From: Yamagishiella unicocca
Lineage: Eukaryota; Chlorophyta; Chlorophyceae; Chlamydomonadales; Volvocaceae
Assembly (NCBI GenBank): GCA_003116995.1
Contig: BDSL01000117.1
Span: forward strand, 1-64,000
Direction: 5' to 3'
Length of the DNA stretch: 64,000 bases
Position 1 is the first letter of the stretch; each line of letters starts with the position of its first letter. Below, in pieces: positions 13,501-31,808 of the stretch. The notes under the pieces are model-generated. The model did no database searches, was not told the origin of the DNA, and worked only from the letters and a program-made list of their open reading frames with translations. The translations under genes were made by a program, and so were the position numbers.

Positions 13501-16309
13501 TGGGGCAACCGGCCGGGGGCCGGGGGCCCAGCTCCGGCAGCTCCTGTGGGACACATGGCGGCTATGGGCAACCGGCCGGGGGCCAGGGGCCCAGCTCCAG
13601 CAGCTCCTGTGTGACACAAGGCGTCTATGGGCAACCGGCCGGGGGCCGGGGGCCCAGCTCCGGAAGCTCCTGTGCAACACAAGGCATCTGGGGGCCACCG
13701 GCCGGGGGCGGGGGCCCAGCTCCGGCAGCTCTTGTGCGACACATAGCGGCTATGGGCAACCGGCCGGGGGCCGGGGGCCCAGCTCCGGAAGCTCCTGTGC
13801 GACAAGTCATCTGGGGGCAACCGGCCGGGGGCCGGGCACCAGCTCCAGAAGCTCCTGTGCGACACAAGGCATCTGGGGGCAACCGGCCGGGGGCCGGGGG
13901 CCCAGCTTCGGCAGCTACTGTGTGACACAAGGCGTCTATGGGCAACTGGCCGGGGGCCGGGGGCCCAGCTACAGCAGCTCCTGTGTGACACAAGGCGTCT
14001 ATGGGCAACCGGCCGGGGGCCGGGGCCAGCTCCAGCAGCTCCTGTGCGACACATGCTCTAGGGCAACGGCGGGGGCGGGGGGCCGCTCTGGAAGCTCTGG
14101 CGAACAGGCATCTGGGGGCACCGCCGGGGGCCAGGGGCCCAGCTCCAGTGCGACACAAGGCGTCTATGGGCAACCGGCCGGGGGCCGGGGGCCCAGCTCG
14201 GCAGCTCCTGTGCACACAAGGCTCTGGGCAACCGGCCGGGGCCGGGGGCCCAGCTCCAGCAGCTCCTGTGTGACACAAGGCGTCTATGGGCAACCGGCCG
14301 GGGGCCGGGGGGCCCAGCTCCAGCAGCTCCTGTGTGACACAAGGCGTCTATGGGCAACCGGCCGGGGGCCGGGGGCCCAGCTCCGGCAGCTACTGTGCGA
14401 CACAAGGCGTCTTGGGCAACCGGCCGGGGGCCGGGGGCCAGCTCCGGAGCTCCTGTGCAACACAAGGCATCTGGGGCACCGGCCGGGGGCGGGGGCCCAG
14501 CTCGGCAGCTCTTGTGCGACACATAGCGGCTATGGGCAACCGGCCGGGGGCCGGGGGCCCAGCTCCGGAAGCTCCTGTGCGACAAGTCATCTGGGGGCAA
14601 CCGGCCGGGGGCCGGGCACCCAGCTCCAGAAGCTCCTGTGCGACACAAGGCATCTGGGGGCAACCGGCCGGGGGCCGGGGGCCCAGCTTCGGCAGCTACT
14701 GTGTGACACAAGGCGTCTATGGGCAACTGGCCGGGGGCCGGGGGCCCAGCTACAGCAGCTCCTGTGTGACACAAGGCGTCTATGGGCAACCGGCCGGGGG
14801 CCGGGGGCCCAGCTCCAGCAGCTCCTGTGCGACACATGGCCTCTAGGGGCAACCGGCCGGGGGCGGGGGGCCCAGCTCTGGAAGCTCCTGTGCGACACAA
14901 GGCATCTGGGGGCAACCGGCCGGGGGCCAGGGGCCCAGCTCCAGTGCGACACAAGGCGTCTATGGGCAACCGGCCGGGGGCCGGGGGCCCAGCTACGGAA
15001 GCTCCTGTGCGACACAAGGCATCTGGGGGCAACCGGCCGGGGGCCGGGGGCCCAGCTCCAGCAGCTCCTGTGTGACACAAGGCGTCTATGGGCAACCGGC
15101 CGGGGGCCGGGGGCCCAGCTCCAGCAGCTCCTGTGTGACACAAGGCGTCTATGGGCAACCGGCCGGGGGCCGGGGGCCCAGCTCCGGCAGCTACTGTGCG
15201 ACACAAGGCGTCTTGGGGCAACCGGCCGGGGGCCGGGGGCCCAGCTCCGGCAGCTCCTGTGGGACACATGGCGGCTATGGGCAACCGGCCGGGGGCCGGG
15301 GGCCCAGCTCCGGCAGCTACTGTGCGACACAAGGCGTCTTGGGGCAACCGGCCGGGGGCGGGGGGCCCAGCTCCGGCAGCTCTTGTGCGACACATAGCGG
15401 CTATGGGCAACCGGCCGGGGGCCGGGGGCCCAGCTCCGGAAGCTCCTGTGCGACAAGTCATCTGGGGGCAACCGGCCGGGGCCGGGCACCCAGCTCCAGA
15501 AGCTCCTGTGCGACACAAGGCATCTGGGGGCAACCGGCCGGGGGCCGGGGGCCCAGCTTCAGCAGCTACTGTGTGACACAAGGCGTCTATGGGCAACCGG
15601 CCGGGGGCCGGGGGCCCAGCTACAGCAGCTCCTGTGTGACACAAGGCGTCTATGGGCAACCGGCCGGGGGCCGGGGGCCCAGCTCCAGCAGCTCCTGTGC
15701 GACACATGGCCTCTAGGGGCAACCGGCCGGGGGCGGGGGGCCCAGCTCTGGAAGCTCCTGTGCGACACAAGGCATCTGGGGGCAACCGGCCGGGGGCCAG
15801 GGGCCCAGCTCCAGTGCGACACAAGGCGTCTATGGGCAACCGGCCGGGGGCCGGGGGCCCAGCTACGGAAGCTCCTGTGCGACACAAGGCGTCTATATGC
15901 ATCATGCCAGGGGCCGGGGGCCCAGCTCCGGTAGCTACTGCGCGGCACAAGGCGTCTTGGGGCAACCGGCCGGGGGCCGGGGGCCCAGCTCCGGTAGCTA
16001 CTGCGTGACACACGGCGTCTAGGGGCAACCGGCCGGGGGCCGGGGGCCCAGCTCTGGCAGCTCCTGTGTGACACAAGGCATCTATGGGCAACTGGCCGGG
16101 GGCCGGGGGCCCAGCTCCGGCAGCTCCTGTGCGACACAAGGCGTCTATATGCATCATGCCAGGGGCCGGGGGCCCAGCTCCGGTAGCTACTGCGCGGCAC
16201 AAGGCGTCTTGGGGCAACCGGCCGGGGGCCGGGGGCCCAGCTCCGGTAGCTACTGCGTGACACACGGCGTCTAGGGGCAACCGGCCGGGGGCCGGGGGCC
16301 CAGCTCTGG

Positions 16310-18566
16310 CAGCTCCTGTGTGACACAAGGCATCTATGGGCAACCGGCCGGGGGCCGGGGGCCCAGCTCCGGCAGCTCCTGTGCGACACAAGGCATCTAT
16401 GGGCAACCGGCCGGGGGCCGGGGGCCCAGCTCCGGCAGCTCTTGTGCGACACATAGCGGCTATGGGCAACCGGCCGGGGGCCGGGGGCCCAGCTCTGGCA
16501 GCTCCTGTGTGACACAAGGCATCTATGGGCAACCGGCCGGGGGCCGGGGGCCCAGCTCCGGCAGCTCCTGTGCGACACAAGGCATCTATGGGCAACCGGC
16601 CGGGGGCCGGGGGCCCAGCTTCGGCAGCTACTGTGCGACACAAGGCATCTATGGGCAACCGGCCGGGGGCCGGGGGCCCAGCTCCGGCAGCTCTTGTGCG
16701 ACACATAGTGGCTATGGGCAACTGGCCGGGGGCCGGGGGCCCAGCTCCGGAAGCTCCTGTGCGACAAGGCATCTGGAGGCCACCAGCCGGGGGCCGGGGG
16801 CCCAGCTCCAGCAGCTCCTGTGCGACACAAAGCATCTATGGGCAACCGGCCGGGGGCTGGGGGCCCGGCTCCGGCAGCTCTTGTGCGACACATAGTGCCT
16901 ATAGGCAACTGGCCGGGGGCCAGGGGCCCAGCTCCAGAAGCTCCTGTGCGACACACGGTATCTGGGGGCAACCGGCCGGGGGCCGGGGGCCCAGCTCTGG
17001 CAGCTCTTGTGCGACACATAATGGCTATGGGCAACCGGCCGGGGGCCGGGGGCCCAGCTCCGGCAGCTACTGTGTGACACAAGGCGTCTATGGGCAACAG
17101 GCCGGGGGCCGGGGGCCCAGCTCCGGCAGCTCTTGTGCAACACATAGAGGCTATGGGCAACCGGCCGGGGGCCGGGGGCCCAGCTCCGGAAGCTCCTGTG
17201 CAACACAAGGCATCTGGGGGCCACCAGCCGGTGGCTGGGGGCCCAGCTCCGGCAGCTCTTGTGCGACACATAGCGGCTGTGGGCAACCGGCCGGGGGCCC
17301 AGTTCTGGCAGCTATTGTGTGACACAAGGCATCTATGGGCAACCGGCCGGGGGCCGGGGGCCCAGCTCTGGCAGCTCTTGTGCGACACATAGTGGCTATG
17401 GGCAACCGGCCGGGGGCCGGGGGCCCAGCTCCGGAAGCTCCTGTGCGACAAGTCATCTGGGGGCAACCGGCCGGGGGCCAGGCGCCCAGCTCCGGAAGCT
17501 CCTGTGCGACACATGGCGTCTATGGGCAACCGGCCGGGGGCCGGGGGCCCAGCTCCAGCAGCTCCTGTGTGACACAAGGCGTCTATGGGCAACCGGCCGG
17601 GGGCCGGGGGCCCAGCTCCAGCAGCTCCTGTGTGACACAAGGCGTCTATGGGCAACCGGCCGGGGGCCGGGGGCCCAGCTCTGGCAGCTACTGTGTGACA
17701 CAAGGCGTCTTGGGGCAACCGGCCGGGGGCCGGGGGCCCAGCTCTGGCAGCTACTGTGCGACACAAGGCGGCTATGGGCAACCAGCCGGGGGCCCAGCTC
17801 TGGCAGCTACTGTGCGACACAAGGCGGCTATGGGCAACCGGCCGGGGGCTGGGGGCCCAGCTCCGGAAGCTCCTGTGCAACACAAGGCATCTGGGGGCAA
17901 CCGGCTGGGGGCCGGGGGCCCAGCTCCGGAAGCTCCTGTGCGACACAAGGCATCTATGGGCAACTGGCCGGGGGCCGGGGGCCCAGCTCCAGCAGCTCCT
18001 GTGTGACACAAGGCGTCTATGGGCAACCGGCCGGGGGCCCAGCTCCAGCAGCTCCTGTGTGACACAAGGCGTCTATGGGCAACCGGCCGGGGGCCGGGGG
18101 CCCAGCTCCGGCAGCTACTGTGCGACACAAGGCGTCTTGGGGCAACCGGCCGGGGGCCGGGGGCCCAGCTCCGGCAGCTCCTGTGGGACACATGGCGGCT
18201 ATGGGCAACCGGCCGGGGGCCGGGGGCCCAGCTCCAGCAGCTCCTGTGTGACACAAGGCGTCTATGGGCAACCGGCCGGGGGCCGTGGGCCCAGCTCCAG
18301 CAGCTCCTGTGTGACACAAGGCGGCTATGGGCAACCGGCCGGGGGCCGGGGGCCCAGCTCCGGAAGCTCCTGTGCGACACAAGGCGGCTATGGGCAACCG
18401 GCCGGGGGCCGGTGGCCCAGCTCCAGAAGCTCCTGTGCGACACAAGGCATCTGGGGGCAACCGGCAGGGGGCCGGGGGCCCAGCTCTGGCAGCTACTGTG
18501 CGACACAAGGCATCTGGGGGCAACCGGCGGGGGGCCGGGGGCCCAGCTCCGGCAGATACTGTGTGA
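16310..18566. repeat. Segmental duplication within satellite, copy 2
   Basis: Second copy of the block at 8284-10540 (offset 8026 bp). Small differences exist, for example ATCTTGGGGCAACTGG at 9428 against ATCTGGGGGCAACCGG at 17454, so the duplication is recent but not an exact assembly duplicate. A related but different block structure lies between the copies: landmarks at 11291 and 13044 are 1753 bp apart, and those at 11039 and 16068 are 5029 bp apart. Confidence 0.8.
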
Positions 18567-18719
18567 CACAAGGCATCTGGGGGCAACCGGCCGGGGGCTG
18601 GGGACCCAGCTCCGGCAGCTCCTGTGCGACACAAGGCATCTGGGGGCAACCGGCCGGGGGCTGGGGACCCAGCTCCAGCAGCTCCTATGTGACACAAGGC
18701 GTCTATGGGCAACCGGCCG

Positions 18720-20570
18720 GGTTGAAGGCTGTATGATTGATTTATTTAGTTGTTGTGCAGAGTGCTGTAGTTGCTGTACTCAAACACAATGTGTTGTGCC
18801 CTGCGGTTAGCATTGTTTGGTAGGTGTGGTTACATGGCTTTGATTGCCTGTAATTACAGTAGTTATATTAGTGCTGTCATTGCAGTTGGATGTGAAGCCA
18901 ACAGACACGTGTGAATGTGTTGGCAGCCAATAGCAGATGTGCTCCAGGGATAGCGGTTGGCCATGTTCGGGAGCACACCTAGGCTCGCTGCCTGGGCATT
19001 CCAGGCAGCGGAGTTTGTCACACAACAAACATAGTCTGGAAGAAACAGCTTTGTACTATCACATTCCTGTAAGACTAAGCGTACATCCACCCATATCTCT
19101 GTAGCATCACACAACTTGCACGTCACAGTGTGTAGATAGCAGCTGCCTCCACTCTCCAGCAAACCTTTCGTCCTTCTCTCCAAGAGATGATGCACACGCA
19201 TTGTTGCCGCGTCTGGCAGCTAGGCGGCCTCTGAGGACGAATCCTAGTCTTCAGTGGGCTCACCCGCCCTGCACAGCATGCTGTGTGTCATGACAGGTGG
19301 CCTCCCCTCTGCATTTCAGAAGTGACGGCATCAGTACTTTGCCGGTACTTTGGATGGGCACACTGTCTTGCACATGTACTGTGCTGTACTGTGATCCGCT
19401 GATGTGTTACTGCAGATGACTAAGCCAGGGACGGTGCGTTACCTTGGCACCATGGCTGACGGCAAGCCATTTGAGGTGGTGCTAAGGGGATGGGTGTGTC
19501 AAGAGAGTGGATGCGCTGGGACTGCAAGGTTGCCTGTGTGGGGAGGAGGTGAATGAGGTGGAAAGGAGGCGCCATGGAAAATGGTACCTTGAGAGCAAAG
19601 ACATACACAAGAAGTTTGCTAGCCTTCAGGAGGAGCACACGCGTGTTGAAGCCCACACTGCTGATCAGGATTGCGACCAGCTAGGCTCAGCGCAGGTTGG
19701 GGTTAATAACCAAGGGTTGTCATAGAGACTGCAGCAGCTGTTTCGAGCTCCATGGAGGTCCCTGCTGCCTGCTGCATCAACAGCCATTGCTGGCACTGGT
19801 GCTTATGGCAGCACTGCAGATTCTGGGTCGGATCCATCTCAGGCATCCGGCAGCTAGCCAGGCAATGGCAGCGTGCTAACATTTGTCGCATCCTGGAAGA
19901 AGGGAGATGCATGCATGGTGCGTGTGGCACTGCCTCGGCTCTTGTGGCTCACAGAGAAGCCCACTTTAGCGTCTTTCAATGTTGGCTGGAAGGCTGTGCA
20001 GCTGCAGGCAGCTAGAGAAGCGACACACGGTTGGTCGGACAGCTCGGGAAAAGCCATGGACTCACAGGGAAGCCCACTTGAGCGTCCTTCAATGTTGGCT
20101 GGAAGGCTGTGTAGCTGCAGGCAGCTCGAGAAGTGACACATGAGAAATGACCCCCCGCCTCCGCACCAGGGAGGAGTGTGGAGTCGTGTTTACACACAAC
20201 ATCACTACATCGCTTTACACACACCAGACTGCTGCCATCAGCAGCCAGGCGTCTAATGCCTGTTAAGGCCTCGTACCATGTTCCTCACACAGTCCCACGA
20301 TGCATCAGTCAAGACCATGTGACACGGGGCCACACCACAATGGCAACCTCCTTTCGCCCACCCACTGAAAGTCTGAAACAACTGCAGCTCCGATGAAAAA
20401 TGGGGGCTGCGGGTTGCTCGCTTTCGGAGCTTGCACCCGGCCGCTGGCCCCCACCACCGCCACTGGCCCAATCGACACTGTGCCGGACAGCCGCTGTGTG
20501 ATTGAAGCACTCGCGTGAGCTGCAGCCCCAAGTCACATCCTAATGGATGGTGACTGAGGCTGGTTTTTTT
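18720..20570. other. Unique sequence flanking the satellite, no gene recognised
   Basis: The array stops abruptly inside a monomer at GGCAACCGGCCGG, followed by lower-GC unique DNA. No reading frame here resembles a family I know with confidence. Short open stretches near 19420-19720 and 19870-20140 lack clear splice structure. The region may carry the 3' end of the cytidylyltransferase transcript: TTACA (TGTAA on the minus strand) occurs at 20190-20194 and 20215-20219. Confidence 0.6.
19956..20140. repeat. Direct repeat, ~73 bp, spacing 113 bp
   Basis: The segment beginning GAAGCCCACTTTAGCG at 19956 (to about 20028) recurs at 20069-20140 with only a few substitutions. Both copies contain TTCAATGTTGGCTGGAAGGC and GCAGCTGCAGGCAGCT-like sequence. 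It looks like a local tandem duplication in noncoding DNA. Confidence 0.85.
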
Positions 20571-21312
20571 CCACCGTCTTGTCTCAAAACCGACAGCTGG
20601 CTAGCAAAGCCATCATGCGACGCCTCCTCCGCAACTGCACTCACCACTGCCAGCGGGAGGAGGGGGGTTGGCCGCACTCACTCACACCTTCAGAGCCAGC
20701 TGTTGGGGCCATTAGCCGCAACCAAAGAATCAACCGAACAACCACCCGGAGGAGATCCCCAGGTCGTAGAGGGGCCGCCACGCTATTGCCACAGCCCAGA
20801 TGAGCACGGCCGTTCTGGATAGTTCCGTCACAATCCGTTGAGGGCCCAGGCCGCTGCCACACCCCACCCCTCCTCCGCCGGTTTTTTCGGACATCCACGG
20901 GTTTCCCTCGAACCCCTCCTCCGCCACCACCCTATGTTTCCTATGTCGTGTAACTGGATCTTCTCACCACGCCCCCCTGCCACCCTCGCTTGGTCAGGCG
21001 GGCTCCACAACAGCCCTCGAAGCCACCAGTGCACATCCCTTTCTTCTACAACATGTGCACTGGGTTTCTCGCCACCCCACCCACCAGCCACCCCACCCCC
21101 ACCAACGTGTCCGTATATCATCGGCCCCATCTTCGTCTGCTCCGGGTGCTAGCACAGCCAGCATGGCGCCATCGGTCCGAAATGGAAGTACCAGTCCGTT
21201 CTCCCAAGATGACAACGGAGGCGCTCAGCAGAGACCAGGAGGTCGTGGCAGCATCACGACGCGGTGGAGCACGACGTCATGACAACCAACCTAACGGTCC
21301 TCCCAACCACCT
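20571..21312. other. Gap between satellite flank and cytidylyltransferase stop
   Basis: No gene is recognised. The stretch at 20881-20965 carries two of the intron-type dispersed motifs (TTTTTTCGGACATCCACGGG and CCTATGTCGTGTAACTGG) in the orientation expected in the donor half of a minus-strand intron. An unrecognised 3'UTR intron or a small unknown minus-strand exon to the left is therefore possible. Otherwise it would be 3' untranslated sequence of the neighbouring gene. Confidence 0.4.
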
Positions 21313-28350
<7,038 letters not shown>

Positions 28351-30296
28351 AGTAAGAACCCTTGCTGCGTACAAAATGCTTTGCTGCTCGGATCAAAAGC
28401 GCAGCCCAGCCGCACTGCTGCTCTGATGCCCTCCCGTTCCGGTGGCCCGCAGCTACCAAAGGCGTCCTAGCGACGATCAATAAATATCAAAACGTTAACT
28501 TAGGCATTGCGCATAACAGCGGTCTCTGAAACTTTTGTTGAAGAACACAAGGCTCAAAGTTGACGGTGCAACGACACCCTTGGGCCTTAGTACGGCCGTT
28601 GGCTGTGAGTATGTCGCTACTGACAAGTTTAGGCGGCCTGTTGTCAAGTAGTAATGCGATTGCCGGCCGTACAAGTTACCATCCACCCATCCCAGCCCTC
28701 AGGGGTACTTGTCACCACTTGCCACAGGAATGCATGTGAGAAGAACACGTGTTCGAGGGGTCTATGATCGGTAAAGCGCGGCGGACAGCTCGTAGCAGCC
28801 TTCAGACCGGTCGTTGCAGGTCCTTGAGGTGGCTTAAGGCACCGGAGCAGGCTGGGGTGGGCCTGGTAACGCATGGAAAGGTGACGTGAGCACGCACGAC
28901 GGCACGGGTGTCAACGAGTGCTTTGTCAGCATTTAAACCCACTGTTCCTAACCTCACGCGGAAATACCCATTTCCCTCGCCGGCACCCATTTTGACTGCG
29001 TTCGCAAAGTCGCTCTCGCTCGTGCAACAGGTAGCGGGGTAAGGTGATGTCTTGCCGGGCCAAGAAAACAAACCGGCCTTACATCATTGCCGTACAACCT
29101 CTAGGACGTGCTTCTGCGCCACAGTGCAGCCGCTCGTTCCTTTGCCTTTTATACTACCTCAAACAAACGTTCAAGCCTTGGCGCATCGTGGCGCACTTGC
29201 ATCTCCCTCCCTCCCTCGCGGCTTGAGCCCTCTTGAGCGCAGCGGCTTCTGTGCCAGGCATGCCCCAGCCATAAAATGTATATTACTCTACACGCCAAGC
29301 CGTGAGGTGCGACCCACCGATGACGCCTCCTCCCGCCTCTCGCGACAACAGCATATCCATCCCGAGCGCCTGCACGTCAACGGGGCCAGCTAGACGTCTA
29401 TCCTCCGTCCTGGCCAGGCTGCTAGACGTCTATGCCAGGCAATGCCCAACATCTCGATACTTTGATCCCGGCCCATGTCCGTGCGTGCGTTTGCAATCCC
29501 CAATCGACGAGCTGTCGCCCCTCAACATGCCGTACGACGAAAATGCCCCCGGTGCATGGGTTGATATGGGCTCTTGCGTGCGAGCTGGACAGCGCACACG
29601 CCAGCAACAAGGTGAGCGTGTGATGGTGATGACTCAGCATCAGGCCGCGTGATGACTCAGGTACCTCTCCCTCGTCCACGGCCGCGCCCGCCGCCACCCC
29701 AACCCGACCCCTTTCCGCACAGGTTTCCTCTCAAACCCACCCTTTTTGCAGCAACAGCGAGCCGAGGGTCAGCACAGCACAGCACACCGCCATGTCCCAA
29801 GCAACGATGCTAGACACAAATAATGACAAAACCAATTCAGATGTGCACCTGGTTCCCCCTCCTCCCAAAAGCCGCGGCGTGTTACTGGCAAGAAGGGCCC
29901 GCAGCAATGTGCGCTACTGCACATTACTCCGCTTCAGGAGAGTGCCCAGTCCCGTCGCCCGACTCCCGATACTTTGTGCTACTTTGTCAATCCTTCGTAT
30001 TGCTATGGAGCCTCTACCCCCGGCCCGCTAGCAAGGCCCCCCATTCCTTGCTTCGCAGGTAAGGCCCCCCATTTCGATAACCGCCACGGTGAGGAACCTG
30101 GACCTGAACCTGACACCGCTGGGCCAGGCGGCATCGCAGGCATCGCACACAAAAGCATGGCAACAGCCAGCCACGGATGGGCGAGCGCTGTGGGCCTGCT
30201 GGTGCGGGGCAACCGGGCTGCCGGCGCCGCGGTCCGTCCCTCCGCCCGCCTCCCTGCAGCTGCTCCTCTGACCCTGGGTCCACCGCCTCGACAGCG
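28351..30296. other. Intergenic: ECT1 upstream region and UBTD-like 3' region
   Basis: No coding region is supported. The left part (28351 to about 29050) should hold the ECT1 promoter and 5'UTR. A TTACA at 29079-29083 (TGTAA on the minus strand) is the only clear polyadenylation-type motif between the UBTD-like stop and ECT1, so the UBTD-like 3'UTR may be about 1.2 kb long. A short direct repeat GCTAGACGTCTAT lies near 29388 and 29421. Confidence 0.5.
29079..29083 (-). terminator. Candidate TGTAA polyadenylation signal for UBTD-like gene
   Basis: TTACA on the plus strand is TGTAA on the minus strand, the usual volvocine green-algal polyadenylation motif. It lies 1.2 kb after the stop codon at 30297. 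The assignment rests on position only. Confidence 0.4.
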
Positions 30297-31460
30297 CTAC
30301 TCCTCCTTGACCAGGTTCGCCGGCGCGCTGAGCACGAACTTGGGCAGCTCGTACTTGGCACCTGGGCAGGCAGTGTTGTCCCCTCGCGTAAGGCCCAGCC
30401 GCGTGGATGCACGGCCGAGCACTGAGTGGCGCAACGCCCCCAGCCGTACAACGCACGGCCCAGAGGCAGCGACTGGCCTAGCTGGGCCCCGAGCCCAGAC
30501 CCAGGCGCTGATACCCTGACGATAAGGCGGCTGCTGGCGCAACCGCAGTTCCGCCCGACTGAAACTGAGGACGCCAAGGACTAGGCCCCTGGTCACGCTG
30601 CGCATGTCCTAGCGACGACAAGCGCCTCCGCGTCAGCACCACCGAGGAAGCGCCAGGAGCCGGGACGGCGCCTCGCGCGACGTCCTCAACACCCCGCTTC
30701 CCACACCTACCTCGCTCGTCGTAGCACACGGTCATGTCGGCCGCTGCCACGATGATGCCCGCGCTTTCTATCAGCAGTTTGGAAGTTTCCTGGTCCGCCT
30801 CACAGGCCGCCTTCAGCGCGTCCCAAATGTCTGCGTGGTGCAGCGTCAGGCAAGGGTATACATAACTTGGGCAATCAATCAACCGTAAGCTCAGGCTCGA
30901 TTCTAGTCCACCAACAGCTCAAACGGCACAGCGGCAAGAGCAGGTGCGGTTGCCGGGTAGGTTGCGAGCGATGGATGGAGTGGCAGCAGTTGGATGGAGA
31001 CGACTTACTTCGGTCCCCTCCGTAATGTGGCTGGGTATCCCAAAACTCCTCCCTGTTTTTCTGTGTGTTTGGGAGGAAGGCAGGGAAGGGGGGGAGGGAC
31101 CCGCGGACGTGAAGTGCCGTTGCCGTGGTCACTGGCCGCTGGACGAGGGAGCGTGGGCGTGACAGGCCACAAATCAGGCTCGCATGATCATTCCATGTCG
31201 ATAATACATCCCGTCTAGGCCCATGGTCGAACTGTAAAGTGCTTCGGTGAAAGGGTCAGTCGACGACGACAATGGCTTCCCCAACTACGTCCGATCCCAA
31301 TCGCCGCTCGCACCTGCAACTGAGCAAGCGTCATGGGTTCTGACGATTTCCATTTAGGCCTGGCGAAATGCTTTGTTGGCTTCTCCCTTGTGCCGGGCGC
31401 ATCGAAGGGGCCATTATCGTCCGCGCCCTCGTCTACCGCCGAGCTCGAGGCGCATCCCAT
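30297..31460 (-). CDS. UBTD-like protein (DC-UbP/UBTD N-terminal domain only)
   Basis: Four exons (31460-31314, 31060-31009, 30830-30711, 30361-30297) join in frame to 127 aa. The N-terminus MGCASSS is a typical N-myristoylation plus palmitoylation signal, so the protein probably sits on membranes. Family landmarks follow in order: KPTKHFARPKWKSSEPMT, REEFWDTQPHYGG, IWDALKAACEAD and CYDERGAKYELPKFVLSAP. These match the ubiquitin-binding N-terminal domain of UBTD1/UBTD2 and the short land-plant homologues. Animal UBTDs add a C-terminal ubiquitin-like domain. Here the protein stops right after the UBTD domain (NLVKEE), as I recall for plant members, so this is not necessarily a truncation. It would act as an adaptor for ubiquitin or E2/E3 factors; its partners cannot be read from the sequence. 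It is divergently arranged with the TPR gene, 348 bp away. Confidence 0.9.
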
Positions 31461-31808
31461 GGCAGCGATGTTGACCTACAACCCAACTGGTTGCAATTAG
31501 GCCTGCGCCATGGCACCCCTTCCCGTGTGGCCGAAACCGAGCGACGAATGCTCACTCGGCAAGGTGGCACAAAAAGACGGTTGAGAAAGTTATTGTTTTG
31601 CAAAATGTCAATTCTGGAGGGCGTTAACTGGAATCCAACTGAACGACATGGAATCCGTGACCAAGAGGCCAGACTTACAATCTCAAAGCGGCGCATACGG
31701 AAAATTGCTAATGCTAAGGTTAAAACCCAAACTTCACACGCAAACTATGACGACTGTGTGCCGAAGAGCGGTTGCTTATCTGGTTGACGCTCGCGGGAGC
31801 CGGTGAAA
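31461..31808. promoter_or_regulatory. Shared divergent promoter region
   Basis: 348 bp separate the start codons of the minus-strand UBTD-like gene and the plus-strand TPR gene. Both promoters and 5'UTRs must fit here, so it is a probable bidirectional promoter. I see no convincing TATA box or known factor site. Base composition is less GC-rich than the flanking exons. Confidence 0.5.

Larger units (their letters stand above)
1..18719. repeat. 63-bp satellite array, about 297 monomers
   Basis: One uninterrupted tandem array. The consensus monomer is about 63 bp and contains CAACCGGCCGGGGGCCGGGG, then a GGCCCAGCTCC-type segment, then CTGTGYGACACAAGG and a variable RTCTATGGG/RTCTTGGGG/ATCTGGGGG/GGCTATGGG/CTCTAGGGG end. 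Period was measured directly, for example GTGTGAC starts at 9541, 9604 and 9667. Shorter variants exist, such as one lacking about 11 bp in the CTCCAGTGCGACAC monomer and one with GCGACAAGTCATC. Because 63 is a multiple of three, each frame gives a 21-residue repeat peptide, and several frames on both strands stay open for hundreds of codons. I regard these as a by-product of a stop-poor monomer, not as genes. The array continues past the left edge of the window. It is not a known Chlamydomonas telomere repeat and not a CRISPR array. Confidence 0.97.

Noticed and set aside
5050..14054. Very long minus-strand open frames in the satellite (896, 815, 769, 791 and 1148 codons)
   Set aside because: They are translations of the 63-bp monomer, start and stop at arbitrary monomers, switch repeat peptide at G-run indels and coexist with open frames on the other strand. 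No splice sites, no non-repeat domain.
1..18719. CRISPR-like array
   Set aside because: Repeat units are contiguous and vary gradually; there are no unique spacers, and the genomic context is eukaryotic.
19420..19560. Possible FKBP-like fragment (VRYLGTMADGKPFE)
   Set aside because: Only a short stretch is suggestive, the frame soon breaks, and no neighbouring exon of the family was found.
28802..30519. Several open frames between ECT1 and the UBTD-like gene
   Set aside because: None shows a known domain, codon bias or splice context; the region is explained as promoter and 3'UTR.
30297..31460. UBTD-like gene truncated by loss of its ubiquitin-like domain
   Set aside because: The ending after the UBTD domain matches the short form I know from land plants, and all four exons join cleanly to a stop.
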